Origin: WHUA01 sp963711215 | GTDB lineage: Bacteria; Pseudomonadota; Alphaproteobacteria; UBA8366 | NCBI GenBank assembly: GCA_963711215.1 | Contig: CAVQDH010000002.1 | Span: 806,001 to 870,000, forward strand | Reading direction: 5' to 3' | Length of the DNA: 64,000 nucleotides | Shown here: positions 45,875-55,974 of the stretch, one piece after another | How positions within the stretch are numbered: position 1 is the first letter of the stretch | Layout of the letters: each line of letters opens with the position of its first letter | The notes under the pieces: generated by a model | What the model was told of the DNA's origin: nothing | Database searches by the model: none | Seen by the model: only the letters and a program-made list of their open reading frames with translations | Made by a program: the position numbers and the translations under genes

Positions 45875-47894
45875 TCACAGCCGCACGTCGTGCCGCGTCT
45901 TGCCCCAGTCGGCGGCAAGTGCGATGGCACGCTCGACGTCCTCCTGCAGCATGAAGCCCTCGGCGACGAGCTTTTCCGCCGCGGCCTTGATCGCCGCGAC
46001 ATAGGCTTCCTTCGAGCCGTACCGTTCCTGCACTGACGAGCGCGGGTCGCGCGTCGCCTTGCGCTCCTCGGGCGTGTCGGGCAACGGGATGTAGGCGCCG
46101 TCGAGCTTCAGCGTATAGCCGCGGCCCTGGCCCTTGGCGCGCAGGTTCCAGGCCGTGTAGGTGCCGAGCGGCGCCTGCACCATCGGCGCGCGGACGCCGG
46201 GAACATCGTTGCCGTCTTCGTCGGCGGCCGGCAGCAGCACGGCGTAGCCCTTGGCGTCCAGCACGTCGGGCGGCAGCTTGGTGATCATCCCGGCGTCCGC
46301 GTCCGGCCCGAAGTCCATGTAGGGCAGGCCGTTCGGTCCGTGCGGCAGCGGCTGCCCCGGGATTGCCGGAAAGGTCTCGAGATACTGCTCGAAGGGCACC
46401 AGCGTGCCGTCCTTGCGCGACGGGACACGCGAGGCCGGCGGCGGTGTGCCGTCGGTTGCCCAGCGGTCCATCGCGTCCAGCATGGCGCGGAAGAAGGGCG
46501 AGGTGTTCACCGTGTTGACGTAGTTGGTGCCCGCGGCCGGCTTGCGCGGCGCCGTGATCAGCGGGCTCGCGAAATGCTGCGAGCTGGCCCAGAGGTAAAC
46601 GCGCACCCCGTCCGGCTGGGGCAGGTCGTTGCCCTTCGTGTCGGTATGCACCAGCGAGCCGCGGCGCTGCCAGTACTCGGTCGAGGTCTGGGTGTGGATG
46701 ACAAGCGGATCGGTCTCCGGCCGCTTCAGGATGGCGTCCGTCTTGCCGGTGAACTGGTCGGTCGAGGACGCGTAGGAGAAGGGGAAGCGGTCGCCGTACA
46801 TGTAGCCTTCCTCGTAGACGCCGCCCGCGCCCGAGATCAGGTTGGCGAAGCGGTGATGCATGCGCATCCGGCCCGCGCCCGCGACATGCGGCAGCACGCC
46901 GTCGAACACCTTGCGGCCCTCGGCGTCCGCGTTGAAGCCGCGGTAGACGTAGTCGCGGATGCAGCGCCCGGTCTGCGAGCGGCCCCAGGTATAGGCCTTT
47001 TCGATCTTGCCCACGGGATTGGCGTTGCCGGCCGCGTCCTTCTTGCCGAAGCGGAGATAGCCGACGAGGTCGCGCACCGCGACATGGCCGAGGCCGAGCA
47101 CCAGCGGATCGCGCCCGGTGTATACCAGCTCGTAGATCCAGCCCGGCTCGAAGCCCTTCTTGATGTAGAGATGCCGGTCGGACGGATGGACGCCGATCTC
47201 GTTGCCCTGGTCGTCCTGGCCTTCGCCGCCCTCGACCATGGCGAAGGCCCATTCGGTCGGCGGGATCGCGATACGCTCGCTGTCGGGATAGCGCCGCCGC
47301 GTCAGCCGCGCCTTGGTGGTGTCGAGCGAGACGGTCGGGTGGCTCCGCGTCGACGCGCGGCCCGACAGCGGCAGCCAATAGGTGCCGGGGGCGGAGACCG
47401 CGTATTCCTCGAGCACCGTGCCGGTGATCGGCTTGCCGTTGTCGGTCGCGACGGGAATGTTCATCAGCACGCGGCCGTTGCCGGGCATCGAGGTCGCCCT
47501 GCCAGGCGCTCCACACCACGGTGTAGCCGCGGCGGAACAGGAAGCCGTTGCCGGCATGCGCCAGGGTCTTCGGGTCGTTGGTGCCCGGCGCGTCGTTGAA
47601 GAACTGCAGCATCCGCATGTTGCCGCGATTGCCGAAGTCGTGGAACAGCCGCTTGTTGCCGCGCGCGGGGTCGGCGGGCTTGAGGATCACGAAGTCGGCC
47701 GAGAACTCGACCAGCCCCTTGGCGTTGACAGGCGCGTTGCCGATGTCGAACACGGCGGCCTGGGCCGGCGCCTTCGGATCGACCGCGTAATAAGCGGTGC
47801 CGCGCAGGCGCTCGTACGCGCCGGTGTCGCCGAATACATGGCCGTCCGCGAAGGGGCCGCGGTCGTGGATGCGAAGCTCGATCAGATTGGTCAC
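45875..47894 (-). CDS. Large alpha/beta hydrolase domain protein (one frame shift)
   Basis: About 672 residues. It starts MTNLIELRIHDRGPFADGHV and has the family's YERLRGTAYYAVDP and FHDFGNRGNMRMLQFFND blocks, then the nucleophile elbow YTWGRSQTGRCIRDYVYRGF, so the serine is in GRSQTG. Later blocks include VVIHTQTSTEYWQRRGSLVH and SSQHFASPLITAPR, giving acid and His candidates. The frame breaks near 47486 (GDLDA then MPGNGRVLMNIP). The domain is that of large secreted-like or cytoplasmic hydrolases of unknown substrate, often in gene clusters for degradation of plant compounds. It is convergent with the VOC gene. Confidence 0.82.
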
Positions 47895-48111
47895 GGTGCC
47901 GTTCCTTCATATGGGTCGGTTATGGGGCGGGGCGGGCGCGGGGGAGGGCGCCGGAACCAAGTCTAGCGCTCGATTGTGCCGGGTTGGAAGCGGAGATCGC
48001 GCCGTTCACACGAATGTACCGCTGTTTACAATCCTATCCGCGATTTTCTGGATGCGTTCTACGTGAAAAGGGTCGTACGGTTGGCGCCATGATGCAGAGG
48101 GATACCCAGTC

Positions 48112-49301
48112 ATGACCGATAACCGCGTGGTCATCGCCGGCGCGGGGCCGGCGGGGCTGGTCGCCGCCACGCTGCTCGCGCGGGCCGGGGTCGCGGTCAC
48201 CGTGCTGGAGGCCGAGCCGTCGCTGCCGCTCAATTTGCGCGCCTCGACCTTCCATCCACCGACGCTCGACATGCTGGACGACCTCGGCGTGGCGGCGCCG
48301 CTGATCGCGCAGGGGCTGAAGGCGCCGACGCTGCAATACCGCGACCGGGCGACCGGGCTGATCGCGCAATTCGACTTCGGCGGCATCGCCGACCTGACGC
48401 GCCATCCCTACCGCCTGCAGTGCGAGCAGTTCCGCATGAACCAGCTTCTGCTGGAGAAGCTCAAGGGGATGCCCGCGTGCCGAAGTCCGCTTCGGCGCGC
48501 GCGTCGTCGGCGTGCAGCAGGACGCCGGAGAGCGCGACCGCACTCCTCGCCGACGGCGGGCGGGTGCGCGGGCGCTACTTGATCGGCGCTGAAGGAGCGG
48601 CGAGCGCGGTACGCGAGGCTGCCGGCATCGAGTTCGAAGGTTTCACCTGGCCCGAGCGGCTGCTCGTCCTCAGCACGCCGTTCGACTTCACCAGGCCCTT
48701 TCCCGACCTCTGCATGGTGAACTATTTCGCCGACCCGGAGGAATGGTATTTCCTGCTCAAGGTGCCGGGGCTGTGGCGCGCCATGTTCCCGACCCGCCCC
48801 GAGGAGGACGACGCGAGCATCCTCTCGGATGCCACGGCGCAGCGCCGGCTGAAGCGGGTGCACGACGCGGGCGCGCCTTACGAGATCCGGCACCGGACGC
48901 TCTACCGCGTGCACCAGCGCGTCGCCGCGCGCTACCGCGCCGGGCGCTGCTTCCTCGCGGGCGACGCGGCGCATATCAACAACCCGCTCGGCGGCATGGG
49001 CATGAACGGCGGCATCCACGACGCGCACAACCTCGCCGGCAAGCTGGCGCAGGTCATGACCGGCGCGGCCGGCGACGACCTGCTCGATCGCTATGAGAGG
49101 GAGCGGCGGCCGATCGCGCTCGAATACATCAACAGGCACACCATCCGGAACAAGCGCAACTTGGAGACCGCCGATCCCGCCGAGCAGGCCGCCTTCCGCC
49201 GTGAGCTGCGCGAGACGCTGGCCGATCCGGCGAAGACGCGCCTCTATCTCAAGCGCGTCTCGATGATCGCCAGCCTGGAGCAGGCGGCAGCACAGGCGTA
49301 G
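48112..49301 (+). CDS. FAD-dependent monooxygenase (UbiH/PHBH-like), two frame shifts
   Basis: About 396 residues of a class A flavoprotein monooxygenase. The FAD GxGxxG is in VVIAGAGPAGLVAATLLARAG, and the second FAD motif with the DG-type is in YLIGAEGAASAVR. The typical GDAAH block reads CFLAGDAAHINNPLGGMGMN. The frame breaks at about 48478 and 48533; between them the third frame reads AEVRFGARVVGVQQDAG. Such enzymes hydroxylate aromatic rings or similar substrates with NAD(P)H and oxygen. It is divergent from the large hydrolase gene and followed by a cupin gene on the same strand. Confidence 0.84.
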
Positions 49302-49369
49302 CGCTGGGCCGCGGTGGCGCGCCCGGCTATGATGGGACGAAGAAGAAACGGCGCGAAACAGGAGGAAGC

Positions 49370-49768
49370 ATGGCCCCGGAAAAATCCCGCACGGGAAAGC
49401 CGCATCTCGAGTTCACCACGCTCGACATGGACGAGGGCTGGGAGGTGCCGCCCGGCTATCCGTCCGGCATCAAGCAGAAGGTGCTGACCAGCGACCTCGA
49501 CGAGACGAACAAGACCGGCAGCCGGACGCGGCTCTTGCGCATCGATCCCGGCGCCTATTCCACCGCGCCCTTCGTGCACGACCATTGGGAAGAGGTCTAC
49601 CTGATGAAGGGCGATCTGATCGTCGGCAACGACGCGCAGGGCCGGGGCGGCAAGCCGTTCCACGCGCCGACCTATGCCTGCCGGCCGCCCGGCGTCCGTC
49701 ACGGGCCGTTCAAGTCGGATGGCGGCTGTCTGCTGATCGAGCTGCATTATTACAAGGACGGCGATTGA
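49370..49768 (+). CDS. Cupin domain protein
   Basis: A 132-residue small cupin. Motif 1 ligands are in APFVHDHWEEVYLMKGDLIV (His, His and Glu) and motif 2 has the His in PPGVRHGPFKS. The single-domain cupins of this size include isomerases, dioxygenases and sugar-binding proteins. The start MAPEKSRTGKPHLEF follows GGAGGAAGC. It lies between the FAD monooxygenase and the epimerase on the same strand, so it may belong to the same pathway. Confidence 0.85.
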   Translation: MAPEKSRTGKPHLEFTTLDMDEGWEVPPGYPSGIKQKVLTSDLDETNKTGSRTRLLRIDPGAYSTAPFVHDHWEEVYLMKGDLIVGNDAQGRGGKPFHAPTYACRPPGVRHGPFKSDGGCLLIELHYYKDGD

Positions 49769-49826
49769 AGGCCGTCGACGGAGCCGACCGGCCCAATAAA
49801 CGATTTCGCGAGGGAGGGACAACGCC

Positions 49827-50714
49827 ATGCGCATCCTCGTCACCGGCGGCAGCGGCTTCATCGGGCTCTGGCTGACCAAGGCGTTGCTTGCCAAGGGCGC
49901 CGAGGTCCGCGTGCTCGATTTGAAGCCGGATGTCCCGCTGGTGCGCGAAATACTCGGCAATACCGCGGCCCACGTGGATTGGCGGGCCGGCGACGTGAGC
50001 GACGGTGACACCGTGCACGCCGCGGCGGACGAATGCGACGCTCTCGTCCATCTCGCCGCCATTCTGACCCCGGCCTGCCAGGCGGACCCGGTGCGTGGCG
50101 CCGAGATCAACCTGATCGGCTCGCTCAACGTGTTCGAGGCGGCGCGGCGGCATGGCATCAAGTCGGTCGTCTACATGAGCAGCGCCGGCGTCTTCGGTCC
50201 CGACGACGGCACGACGCCGCGCCCGACGACCCATTACGGCGCGTTCAAGCTCGCCATGGAAGGCTGCGCCCGGGCCTATTGGGCCGACCACGGGATCACC
50301 AGCGTCGGCTTCCGCCCGCTCGTTGTCTATGGGCCCGGCCGCGAGGTCGGGCTGACGGCCGGACCGTCGCTCGCCTGCCGGGCGGCCGCGCGCGGCGAAA
50401 CCTACGTCATTCCCTTCGGCGGGGACTCAGACTTCGTGTATGTCGGCGACGTGGTGGCCGCCTACCTGGCGGCGATCGAGACGCCGGTCGAGGACGCCCG
50501 CGCCTATACGCTCGTCGGCGACTATGCGTCCGCGGACGCCTTCGCCGCCGAGGTGCGCCGCGCCGTTCCGGGCGCGCGCATCACCGCCGAGGGGCCGCCG
50601 CTGCCGATCGCGGGGAAGCTCGATCCCGGCGCCCTCCGCGACGACTTCCCGCAGATCCCGCGCACGACGATCCGGGACGGCATCGCGGCGACGGTCGCGT
50701 ATTACCGGCAATAG
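49827..50714 (+). CDS. NAD-dependent epimerase/dehydratase (extended SDR)
   Basis: A 295-residue extended SDR. The NAD motif is MRILVTGGSGFIGLWLTKAL, followed by ALVHLAA, YMSSAGVFG and the catalytic YGAFKLAME (YxxxK). The C-terminal half is short for a true nucleotide-sugar epimerase. The substrate is not known; the neighbourhood points to a catabolic keto- or hydroxy-acid. The start follows GAGGGAGGGACAACGCC. It is convergent with the hydroxyisobutyrate-dehydrogenase-like gene (13 bases apart). Confidence 0.87.
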   Translation: MRILVTGGSGFIGLWLTKALLAKGAEVRVLDLKPDVPLVREILGNTAAHVDWRAGDVSDGDTVHAAADECDALVHLAAILTPACQADPVRGAEINLIGSLNVFEAARRHGIKSVVYMSSAGVFGPDDGTTPRPTTHYGAFKLAMEGCARAYWADHGITSVGFRPLVVYGPGREVGLTAGPSLACRAAARGETYVIPFGGDSDFVYVGDVVAAYLAAIETPVEDARAYTLVGDYASADAFAAEVRRAVPGARITAEGPPLPIAGKLDPGALRDDFPQIPRTTIRDGIAATVAYYRQ

Positions 50715-50727
50715 GGCCGGCGCACGC

Positions 50728-51546
50728 TCAGCGGTCCGGCTCCAACGCCGCGATCGACCGCAGGACCGCCGCCTGCAGGCCCTCCGCCGGGTCCGCGCCG
50801 ACGGCGTCGAGCGCGCTCTCCACGTCTTTCTTCAGGATGCCGATGGTGTTGTCGGGGTCGTAGCCGTCGCGGGCGAACTCGATCTTGTCGAAATTCGAGC
50901 CGAACCAGGTCTGGCCCGAGCTGTCGTGCATCAGGGCAAGCAGCCGCGCGCGGTCGACGTCCAGCTGGTCCGCCCACGCGAGGGCTTGGCGGACGGAGGC
51001 GACCGAGGCCGCCGCGACGAAATTGTTCAGCACCTTGGCGGTCATGCCGGCGCCGAAGCCGCCCATGCGGTGGAAGCGGGTGCCCATGGAGGCGAACAGC
51101 GGCTGCAGCGCGTCAAGCGTGGCCTGCGAGCCGCCCAGCATGAAGGAAAGCCGCGCCTCTTCGGCGGCGACTGCTGCGCCTGACATCGGGGCGTCGATGA
51201 GGGCAATCCGGTCCGGCACGCGCGCCTTCAGCAGGGCGAGGTAGCGCGGCGAAAGCGTCGAGCAGATCACCAGCGTCTCGATGCCATGCGGCCCGGCCAG
51301 CAGGCCCTGGTCATCGAACAGGAGGTCGTTGGTCTGGCGCTGGTCGCGCACGACGGTGAACACGACCTGGCAGCGCTGCGCGAAGGCGCGCGGGTCCGCG
51401 ATCATGCGGTCGGCGAAGGCTCCGAATTCCGAAGCGGGCCGGACATCGAATCCCCACACGTCGATGCCACCCCTGAGCAGGGCCATGGCCATGGGCAATC
51501 CCATGCGGCCGCAGCCGGCGATGCCGACGGTCTTCTCGAACGCCAT
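50728..51546 (-). CDS. 3-Hydroxyisobutyrate dehydrogenase-like NAD(P)-dependent oxidoreductase
   Basis: A 272-residue beta-hydroxyacid dehydrogenase. The N-terminus reads VGIAGCGRMGLPMAMALLRG (dinucleotide motif), DAPMSGAAVAAEEARLSFML is the substrate-binding DAPVSGG-type block, and the catalytic Lys is in GAGMTAKVLNNFVAAASVAS. The family oxidises 3-hydroxyisobutyrate, tartronate semialdehyde reductase-type or similar beta-hydroxy acids. Exact substrate unknown. It lies 110 bases upstream of the tRNA-Val and is on the same strand as it. Confidence 0.88.
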   Translation of the reverse strand: MAFEKTVGIAGCGRMGLPMAMALLRGGIDVWGFDVRPASEFGAFADRMIADPRAFAQRCQVVFTVVRDQRQTNDLLFDDQGLLAGPHGIETLVICSTLSPRYLALLKARVPDRIALIDAPMSGAAVAAEEARLSFMLGGSQATLDALQPLFASMGTRFHRMGGFGAGMTAKVLNNFVAAASVASVRQALAWADQLDVDRARLLALMHDSSGQTWFGSNFDKIEFARDGYDPDNTIGILKKDVESALDAVGADPAEGLQAAVLRSIAALEPDR

Positions 51547-51655
51547 CTCGACCTCTCCCGCAGCCGCGCTAAGCCGGCTCAGGCCACGAGCGTAACATCG
51601 CCGCGCGGCCGATTGACAGCCGCGAGCGCCGGATCGTTGGAGCCTTAGGGGGAAA

Positions 51656-51730
51656 TGGTGGGCGCGACAGGGATTGAACCTGTGACCCCCGCCGTGTGAA
51701 AGCGGTGCTCTCCCGCTGAGCTACGCGCCC
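51656..51730 (-). tRNA. tRNA-Val (anticodon CAC)
   Basis: A complete cloverleaf on the minus strand: acceptor GGGCGCG paired with CGCGCCC, D-arm TAGCTCAGCGGGAGAGC, anticodon loop TTCACAC (anticodon CAC, reading GUG) and T-arm with GGTTCAATCC. CCA is encoded at the 3' end, where ACCA follows the acceptor. Length 75 nt. Confidence 0.96.
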
Positions 51731-51806
51731 GCCGATGGCGAGAGGAGGCACATGTACGCTGGCCCTCGGGGGCTGTCAAGCAATCGGGATGACCGGTGGC
51801 TGGGGC

Positions 51807-52484
51807 TCAGCCGAGCCGGGCCAGGGCCGCCGGCAGGTCCGCGAAGCGGTCGATCAGCAGGTCCGCGCCGAGCTCCGCCGGCGGCACCCGCGAATAGCCG
51901 TAGCTGACGGCGATCGAGCGCACGCCGGCGTCGATCGCGCAGCCGATGTCGTTGGGGCTGTCGCCGATCATGACCGCCGTCTCCTTGGCGACGCCGAGCC
52001 GCTCCAGCACGCCCAGCAGATGGCCCGGATCGGGCTTCCGCACCGGGAAGGTGTCGCCGCCGGCGACCACCTGGAAATAGCGCATGAGGTCGAGGCCTTC
52101 GAGGATCTTGACCGTCGGCTCGTAGAGCTTGTTGGTGCAAATCGCCATGACATGGCCGGCCGCCTGCAGGCGGGCCAGCGTCTCGGGCACGCCGTCGTAG
52201 ACCGGGGTCTCGTCGATCGGGGCGTCGTTGTAGATGCGGATGAACTGCCGCAGCGCCGTGTCGAAATCGTCCGGCGGGCCGCCCGTGGCGCGGAAGCCGC
52301 GCTCGACCAGCTTGGCGACGCCGTTGCCGATCATCCGTTCGACCGCCGCCAGCGTCACCGCGGGCCGTCCGTATTCTTCGAGCAGCAGGTTGAGGCAATG
52401 CCGGATCTCCGGCGCGCTCTCGATCAGCGTGCCATCGAAGTCGAAGACCAGGGCGGGAAGGGCGGCGGGGCGCGGCGTCGTCAT
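51807..52484 (-). CDS. gph: Phosphoglycolate phosphatase (HAD family)
   Basis: A 225-residue HAD hydrolase. The nucleophile Asp is in LVFDFDGTLIESAPEI, motif II is in MAICTNKLYEPT, the Lys in PVRKPDPGHLL and the final acidic motif in AVMIGDSPNDI. The length and the ESAPEI and CTNK residues match Gph, which removes phosphate from 2-phosphoglycolate formed in DNA repair or photorespiration-type reactions. It lies 76 bases upstream of the tRNA-Val and is divergent from glmU. Confidence 0.88.
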   Translation of the reverse strand: MTTPRPAALPALVFDFDGTLIESAPEIRHCLNLLLEEYGRPAVTLAAVERMIGNGVAKLVERGFRATGGPPDDFDTALRQFIRIYNDAPIDETPVYDGVPETLARLQAAGHVMAICTNKLYEPTVKILEGLDLMRYFQVVAGGDTFPVRKPDPGHLLGVLERLGVAKETAVMIGDSPNDIGCAIDAGVRSIAVSYGYSRVPPAELGADLLIDRFADLPAALARLG

Positions 52485-52727
52485 TGCTGGTTTTTCAGAT
52501 TGTTAACCAATTTAGAATATTTCAACGGAAGGCGGGAATAAGACCCGGGGCCATTGCGTCCGTTTCTAGCCGGATGCGGCGCGCCGACCAAGCGATTTCC
52601 GACAGAGGTCCGGCGGCCGGCCTTGTAAAACTGGGTAATATTTCGTTACTTGGCGGTCCTACCCTACTGTGGCAGTTTTCCGCTTAAGGCCGGAGAAAAA
52701 GGCACAAATCTCAGAGCACCGTTGCGT

Positions 52728-54089
52728 ATGAAGACGCCCGATATCGCTGCAGTCATTCTCGGTGCCGGGTTGGGCACACGTATGAAGTCCGACCTGCCGA
52801 AGGTGCTGCACGCCGTTGCCGGGCGGCCGATGATTCTGCACGTCCTGGACGCCGTATCGGGCCTCGGCCCGGCGAAATCCGTCGTCGTCGTGGGGCCGGG
52901 AATGGACGCGGTGGCGAAGGCGGTGGCGCCGCATCCGACGGCGGTTCAGCCGGATCGTCTTGGCACCGCGGACGCGGTCAAGGCGGCGCGCGATGCCCTG
53001 GCGGATTTCCGCCGCGGCACGGTCCTGGTGCTCTATGGCGATACGCCGATGATCACGACCGACACGCTGCGCCCGATGGTGGCTGCGCGCGCCACGGGCG
53101 CGTCGATCGTCGTCTTGGGGTTCCGGCCCGCCGATCCCACGGGATACGGCCGCCTGATGCTGGATGCGGGGGGACGGCTCAAGGCGATTGTCGAGCAGCG
53201 GGATGCGACCGAAGAACAGCGGGCGGTCGGGCTCTGCAATTCCGGCGTGATGGCGATTGATGCGGCGCATCTGTTCCCGCTGATCGACCGGGTCGGCAAG
53301 AATAACGCGAAGGGCGAGTACTACCTGACGGACATCGTCGGCCTCGCCCGGGCGGACGGGCTCGACTGCGTGGTCGTCGAAGCGGATGCGGACGAGCTGA
53401 TGGGCGTCGACACCCGGGCCGCGCTGGCCCGTGCCGAGGCCGCCTGGCAAAAGGCGCGCCGCCTGCGGGCGATGGCCGAGGGCGCCACCTTGCTCGATCC
53501 CGAGAGCGTGTGGTTCAGCGTCGATACCAAGCTCGGCCACGACGTCGTCATCGGGCCGAATGTCTTTTTCGGGCCCGGCGTCACGGTCGCGGACGATGCG
53601 GAGATCCACTCCTTCTGCCATCTCGAGCAGGCGACGGTCGGGCAGGGCGCCATCGTCGGCCCCTTCGCGCGGCTGCGGCCCGGCGCGGTCGTCGGCCGGA
53701 ACGCGCATGTCGGCAATTTCGTCGAGATCAAGAACGCCGTGCTCGGCGAGGGCGCCAAGGCCAATCACCTGAGCTATATCGGCGACACCGATGTCGGGGC
53801 GATGACCAATATCGGCGCCGGCACCATCACCTGCAACTACGACGGCTATGCCAAGCACCGCACGGTGATCGGCAAGTCGGTCTTCATCGGCTCGAACACC
53901 GCGCTGGTGGCGCCGGTGACCATCGGCGACGGCGCGTTCGTCGGGGCCGGCAGCACGGTGGTGCGCGACGTCCCCGCGGACTCGCTGACCATCGCGCGCG
54001 GCGAGCAGGTCGACAAGCCGGGGCGCGCCAAGGTGCTGCGCGAAAAGCTGGCGCAGCAGAAACGCGAACGGACGAAGGGCAAGGTCTGA
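52728..54089 (+). CDS. glmU: Bifunctional N-acetylglucosamine-1-phosphate uridylyltransferase/glucosamine-1-phosphate acetyltransferase
   Basis: A 453-residue enzyme that makes UDP-GlcNAc, the precursor of peptidoglycan and LPS. The N-terminal uridylyltransferase begins AAVILGAGLGTRMKSDLPKV, with LYGDTPMI and GYGRLMLD; the C-terminal left-handed beta-helix contains PFARLRPGAVVG, GNFVEIKNAVLG and GAGTITCNYDGY. The start at 52728 (MKTPDIA) is chosen because the upstream frame looks non-coding. The stop is directly followed by the glmS ATG, so the two are coupled. Confidence 0.97.
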   Translation: MKTPDIAAVILGAGLGTRMKSDLPKVLHAVAGRPMILHVLDAVSGLGPAKSVVVVGPGMDAVAKAVAPHPTAVQPDRLGTADAVKAARDALADFRRGTVLVLYGDTPMITTDTLRPMVAARATGASIVVLGFRPADPTGYGRLMLDAGGRLKAIVEQRDATEEQRAVGLCNSGVMAIDAAHLFPLIDRVGKNNAKGEYYLTDIVGLARADGLDCVVVEADADELMGVDTRAALARAEAAWQKARRLRAMAEGATLLDPESVWFSVDTKLGHDVVIGPNVFFGPGVTVADDAEIHSFCHLEQATVGQGAIVGPFARLRPGAVVGRNAHVGNFVEIKNAVLGEGAKANHLSYIGDTDVGAMTNIGAGTITCNYDGYAKHRTVIGKSVFIGSNTALVAPVTIGDGAFVGAGSTVVRDVPADSLTIARGEQVDKPGRAKVLREKLAQQKRERTKGKV

Positions 54090-55922
54090 ATGTGCGGGAT
54101 CATCGGCATCGTCGGGAAGAATCCGGTCGCCCCATTGCTGATCGACGGGCTGAAGCGGCTCGAATACCGCGGCTATGACTCCGCCGGCATCGCCACGCTG
54201 GTGAACGGCAAGATCGACCGCCGGCGCGCCGAGGGGCGGCTGGCGAATCTCGCGGCGCTGCTGGAAAAGAAACCGATCGACGGAATCATCGGCATCGGCC
54301 ACACGCGCTGGGCGACGCATGGTGTGCCGAGCGAGACCAATGCCCATCCGCACGCGACCGATAAGGTCGCCGTCGTCCATAACGGCATCATCGAGAACTT
54401 CCAGGAGTTGCGTGACGACCTCTCGGCGCGCGGCAACAAGTTCGAGACGGAGACGGACACCGAGGTTGTCGTCCACCTGGTCACGCGCTTCATCGAGGAA
54501 GGGAAGTCGCCGAAGGACGCGGTGGCGGCGGCGCTCAAGCAACTGCATGGTGCCTTCGCGCTGGTGCTCATCTTCAGCGGACATCACGACCTGATGATTG
54601 GCGCGCGGCAGGGCAGCCCGCTGGCCATCGGCTACGGCGACGGCGAGATGTATTTCGGCTCCGACGCGCTGGCGCTGGCGCCGCTGACCCGGCGCATCTG
54701 CTATCTCGAAGAAGGCGATTGGGCCGTCGTCTCCAACAAGGACGCGGCGATCTACGACATCGACGGGCATAAGGTCGACCGGCCGGTGGTCGAGACCGCG
54801 ATGTCCGGCGCGATGATCGGCAAGGGCAACTACCGCCACTTCATGCTGAAGGAGATTTTCGAGCAGCCGGCGGTCATCGGCGACACGATGCACGCCATGC
54901 TGAACCCGGCGGAGCGGACGATCACGCTGCCGGCGCTGCCGATCGACCTTGCCACCGTGCCGCGCGTTTCCATCAGTGCCTGCGGCACCGCCTACTACGC
55001 GGGGCTGGTCGGCAAATACTGGATCGAGAAGCTCGCCCGCGTGCCGGTCGAGATCGATGTCGCGTCGGAGTTCCGCTACCGCAACATGCCCATGGTCAAG
55101 GGCGGCCTCGCCATGTTCATCAGCCAGTCGGGCGAGACGATGGATACCTTGTCGGCGCTGCGTTACGCGAAGGGGCAGGGCCAGCGCATCCTCTCCATCG
55201 TCAACGTGCCGGAATCGACCATCGCCCGGGAATCGGAAGGCGTGCTGCGCACGCTGGCGGGACCGGAAATCGGCGTGGCCTCGACCAAGGCGTTCACGAC
55301 ACAGCTCACGGTGCTGGCCGCCTTCGCGATCGCCTTCGGCCGCGCGCGCGGCACGCTGCCGGAGAAAGAGGCGGCGAATTTGACCGGCGCGCTTGCCGAG
55401 GTGCCGAGCCGGACGGCGGAGGTCCTGGCGGGCTCGGACGATATCGCCAAGATCGCCGAGCAACTGGTCGAAGCGCGCGACGTGCTCTATCTCGGGCGCG
55501 GCACGAGCTACCCGATCGCGCTGGAAGGCGCGCTCAAGCTGAAGGAAATTTCCTACATCCACGCCGAGGGTTACGCCGCCGGCGAGATGAAGCACGGGCC
55601 GATCGCGCTGATCGACGAGGCCGTGCCGGTCATCGTCATCGCGCCGGGCAACGACCCGCTGTTCGAAAAGACCGCGTCGAACGTGCAGGAGGTGATCGCC
55701 CGCGGCGGGCGCGTCATCTTCATCTCCGACAAGGAGGGCATCAAGCGGCTGGAGCGTCAGGCCAAGCCGGCCGCGACCATCGCCATGCCGCGCGTCGATC
55801 CCTTCGTCACGCCGATCCTCTACTCGATTCCGGTGCAGCTGCTCGCCTATCACACCGCCGTGCTCAAAGGTACGGACGTCGACCAGCCGCGCAATCTGGC
55901 GAAATCGGTGACGGTGGAGTAA
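54090..55922 (+). CDS. glmS: Glutamine-fructose-6-phosphate aminotransferase (isomerising)
   Basis: A 610-residue enzyme making glucosamine-6-phosphate, the first step to UDP-GlcNAc. C2 in MCGIIGIVGKN is the amidotransferase nucleophile, LEYRGYDSAG and TRWATHGVPS are family marks, and two SIS domains follow (SACGTAYYAGLV, QSGETMDTLSALR, TKAFTTQLTVL, YAAGEMKHGPIAL). It ends with the conserved PRNLAKSVTVE tail. The gene is intact and follows glmU with no gap. Confidence 0.97.
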   Translation: MCGIIGIVGKNPVAPLLIDGLKRLEYRGYDSAGIATLVNGKIDRRRAEGRLANLAALLEKKPIDGIIGIGHTRWATHGVPSETNAHPHATDKVAVVHNGIIENFQELRDDLSARGNKFETETDTEVVVHLVTRFIEEGKSPKDAVAAALKQLHGAFALVLIFSGHHDLMIGARQGSPLAIGYGDGEMYFGSDALALAPLTRRICYLEEGDWAVVSNKDAAIYDIDGHKVDRPVVETAMSGAMIGKGNYRHFMLKEIFEQPAVIGDTMHAMLNPAERTITLPALPIDLATVPRVSISACGTAYYAGLVGKYWIEKLARVPVEIDVASEFRYRNMPMVKGGLAMFISQSGETMDTLSALRYAKGQGQRILSIVNVPESTIARESEGVLRTLAGPEIGVASTKAFTTQLTVLAAFAIAFGRARGTLPEKEAANLTGALAEVPSRTAEVLAGSDDIAKIAEQLVEARDVLYLGRGTSYPIALEGALKLKEISYIHAEGYAAGEMKHGPIALIDEAVPVIVIAPGNDPLFEKTASNVQEVIARGGRVIFISDKEGIKRLERQAKPAATIAMPRVDPFVTPILYSIPVQLLAYHTAVLKGTDVDQPRNLAKSVTVE

Positions 55923-55974
55923 GGTCCGCGGCATCATCGATGCGGAATGACGCACCCGGTTGCCGGGGATAATC

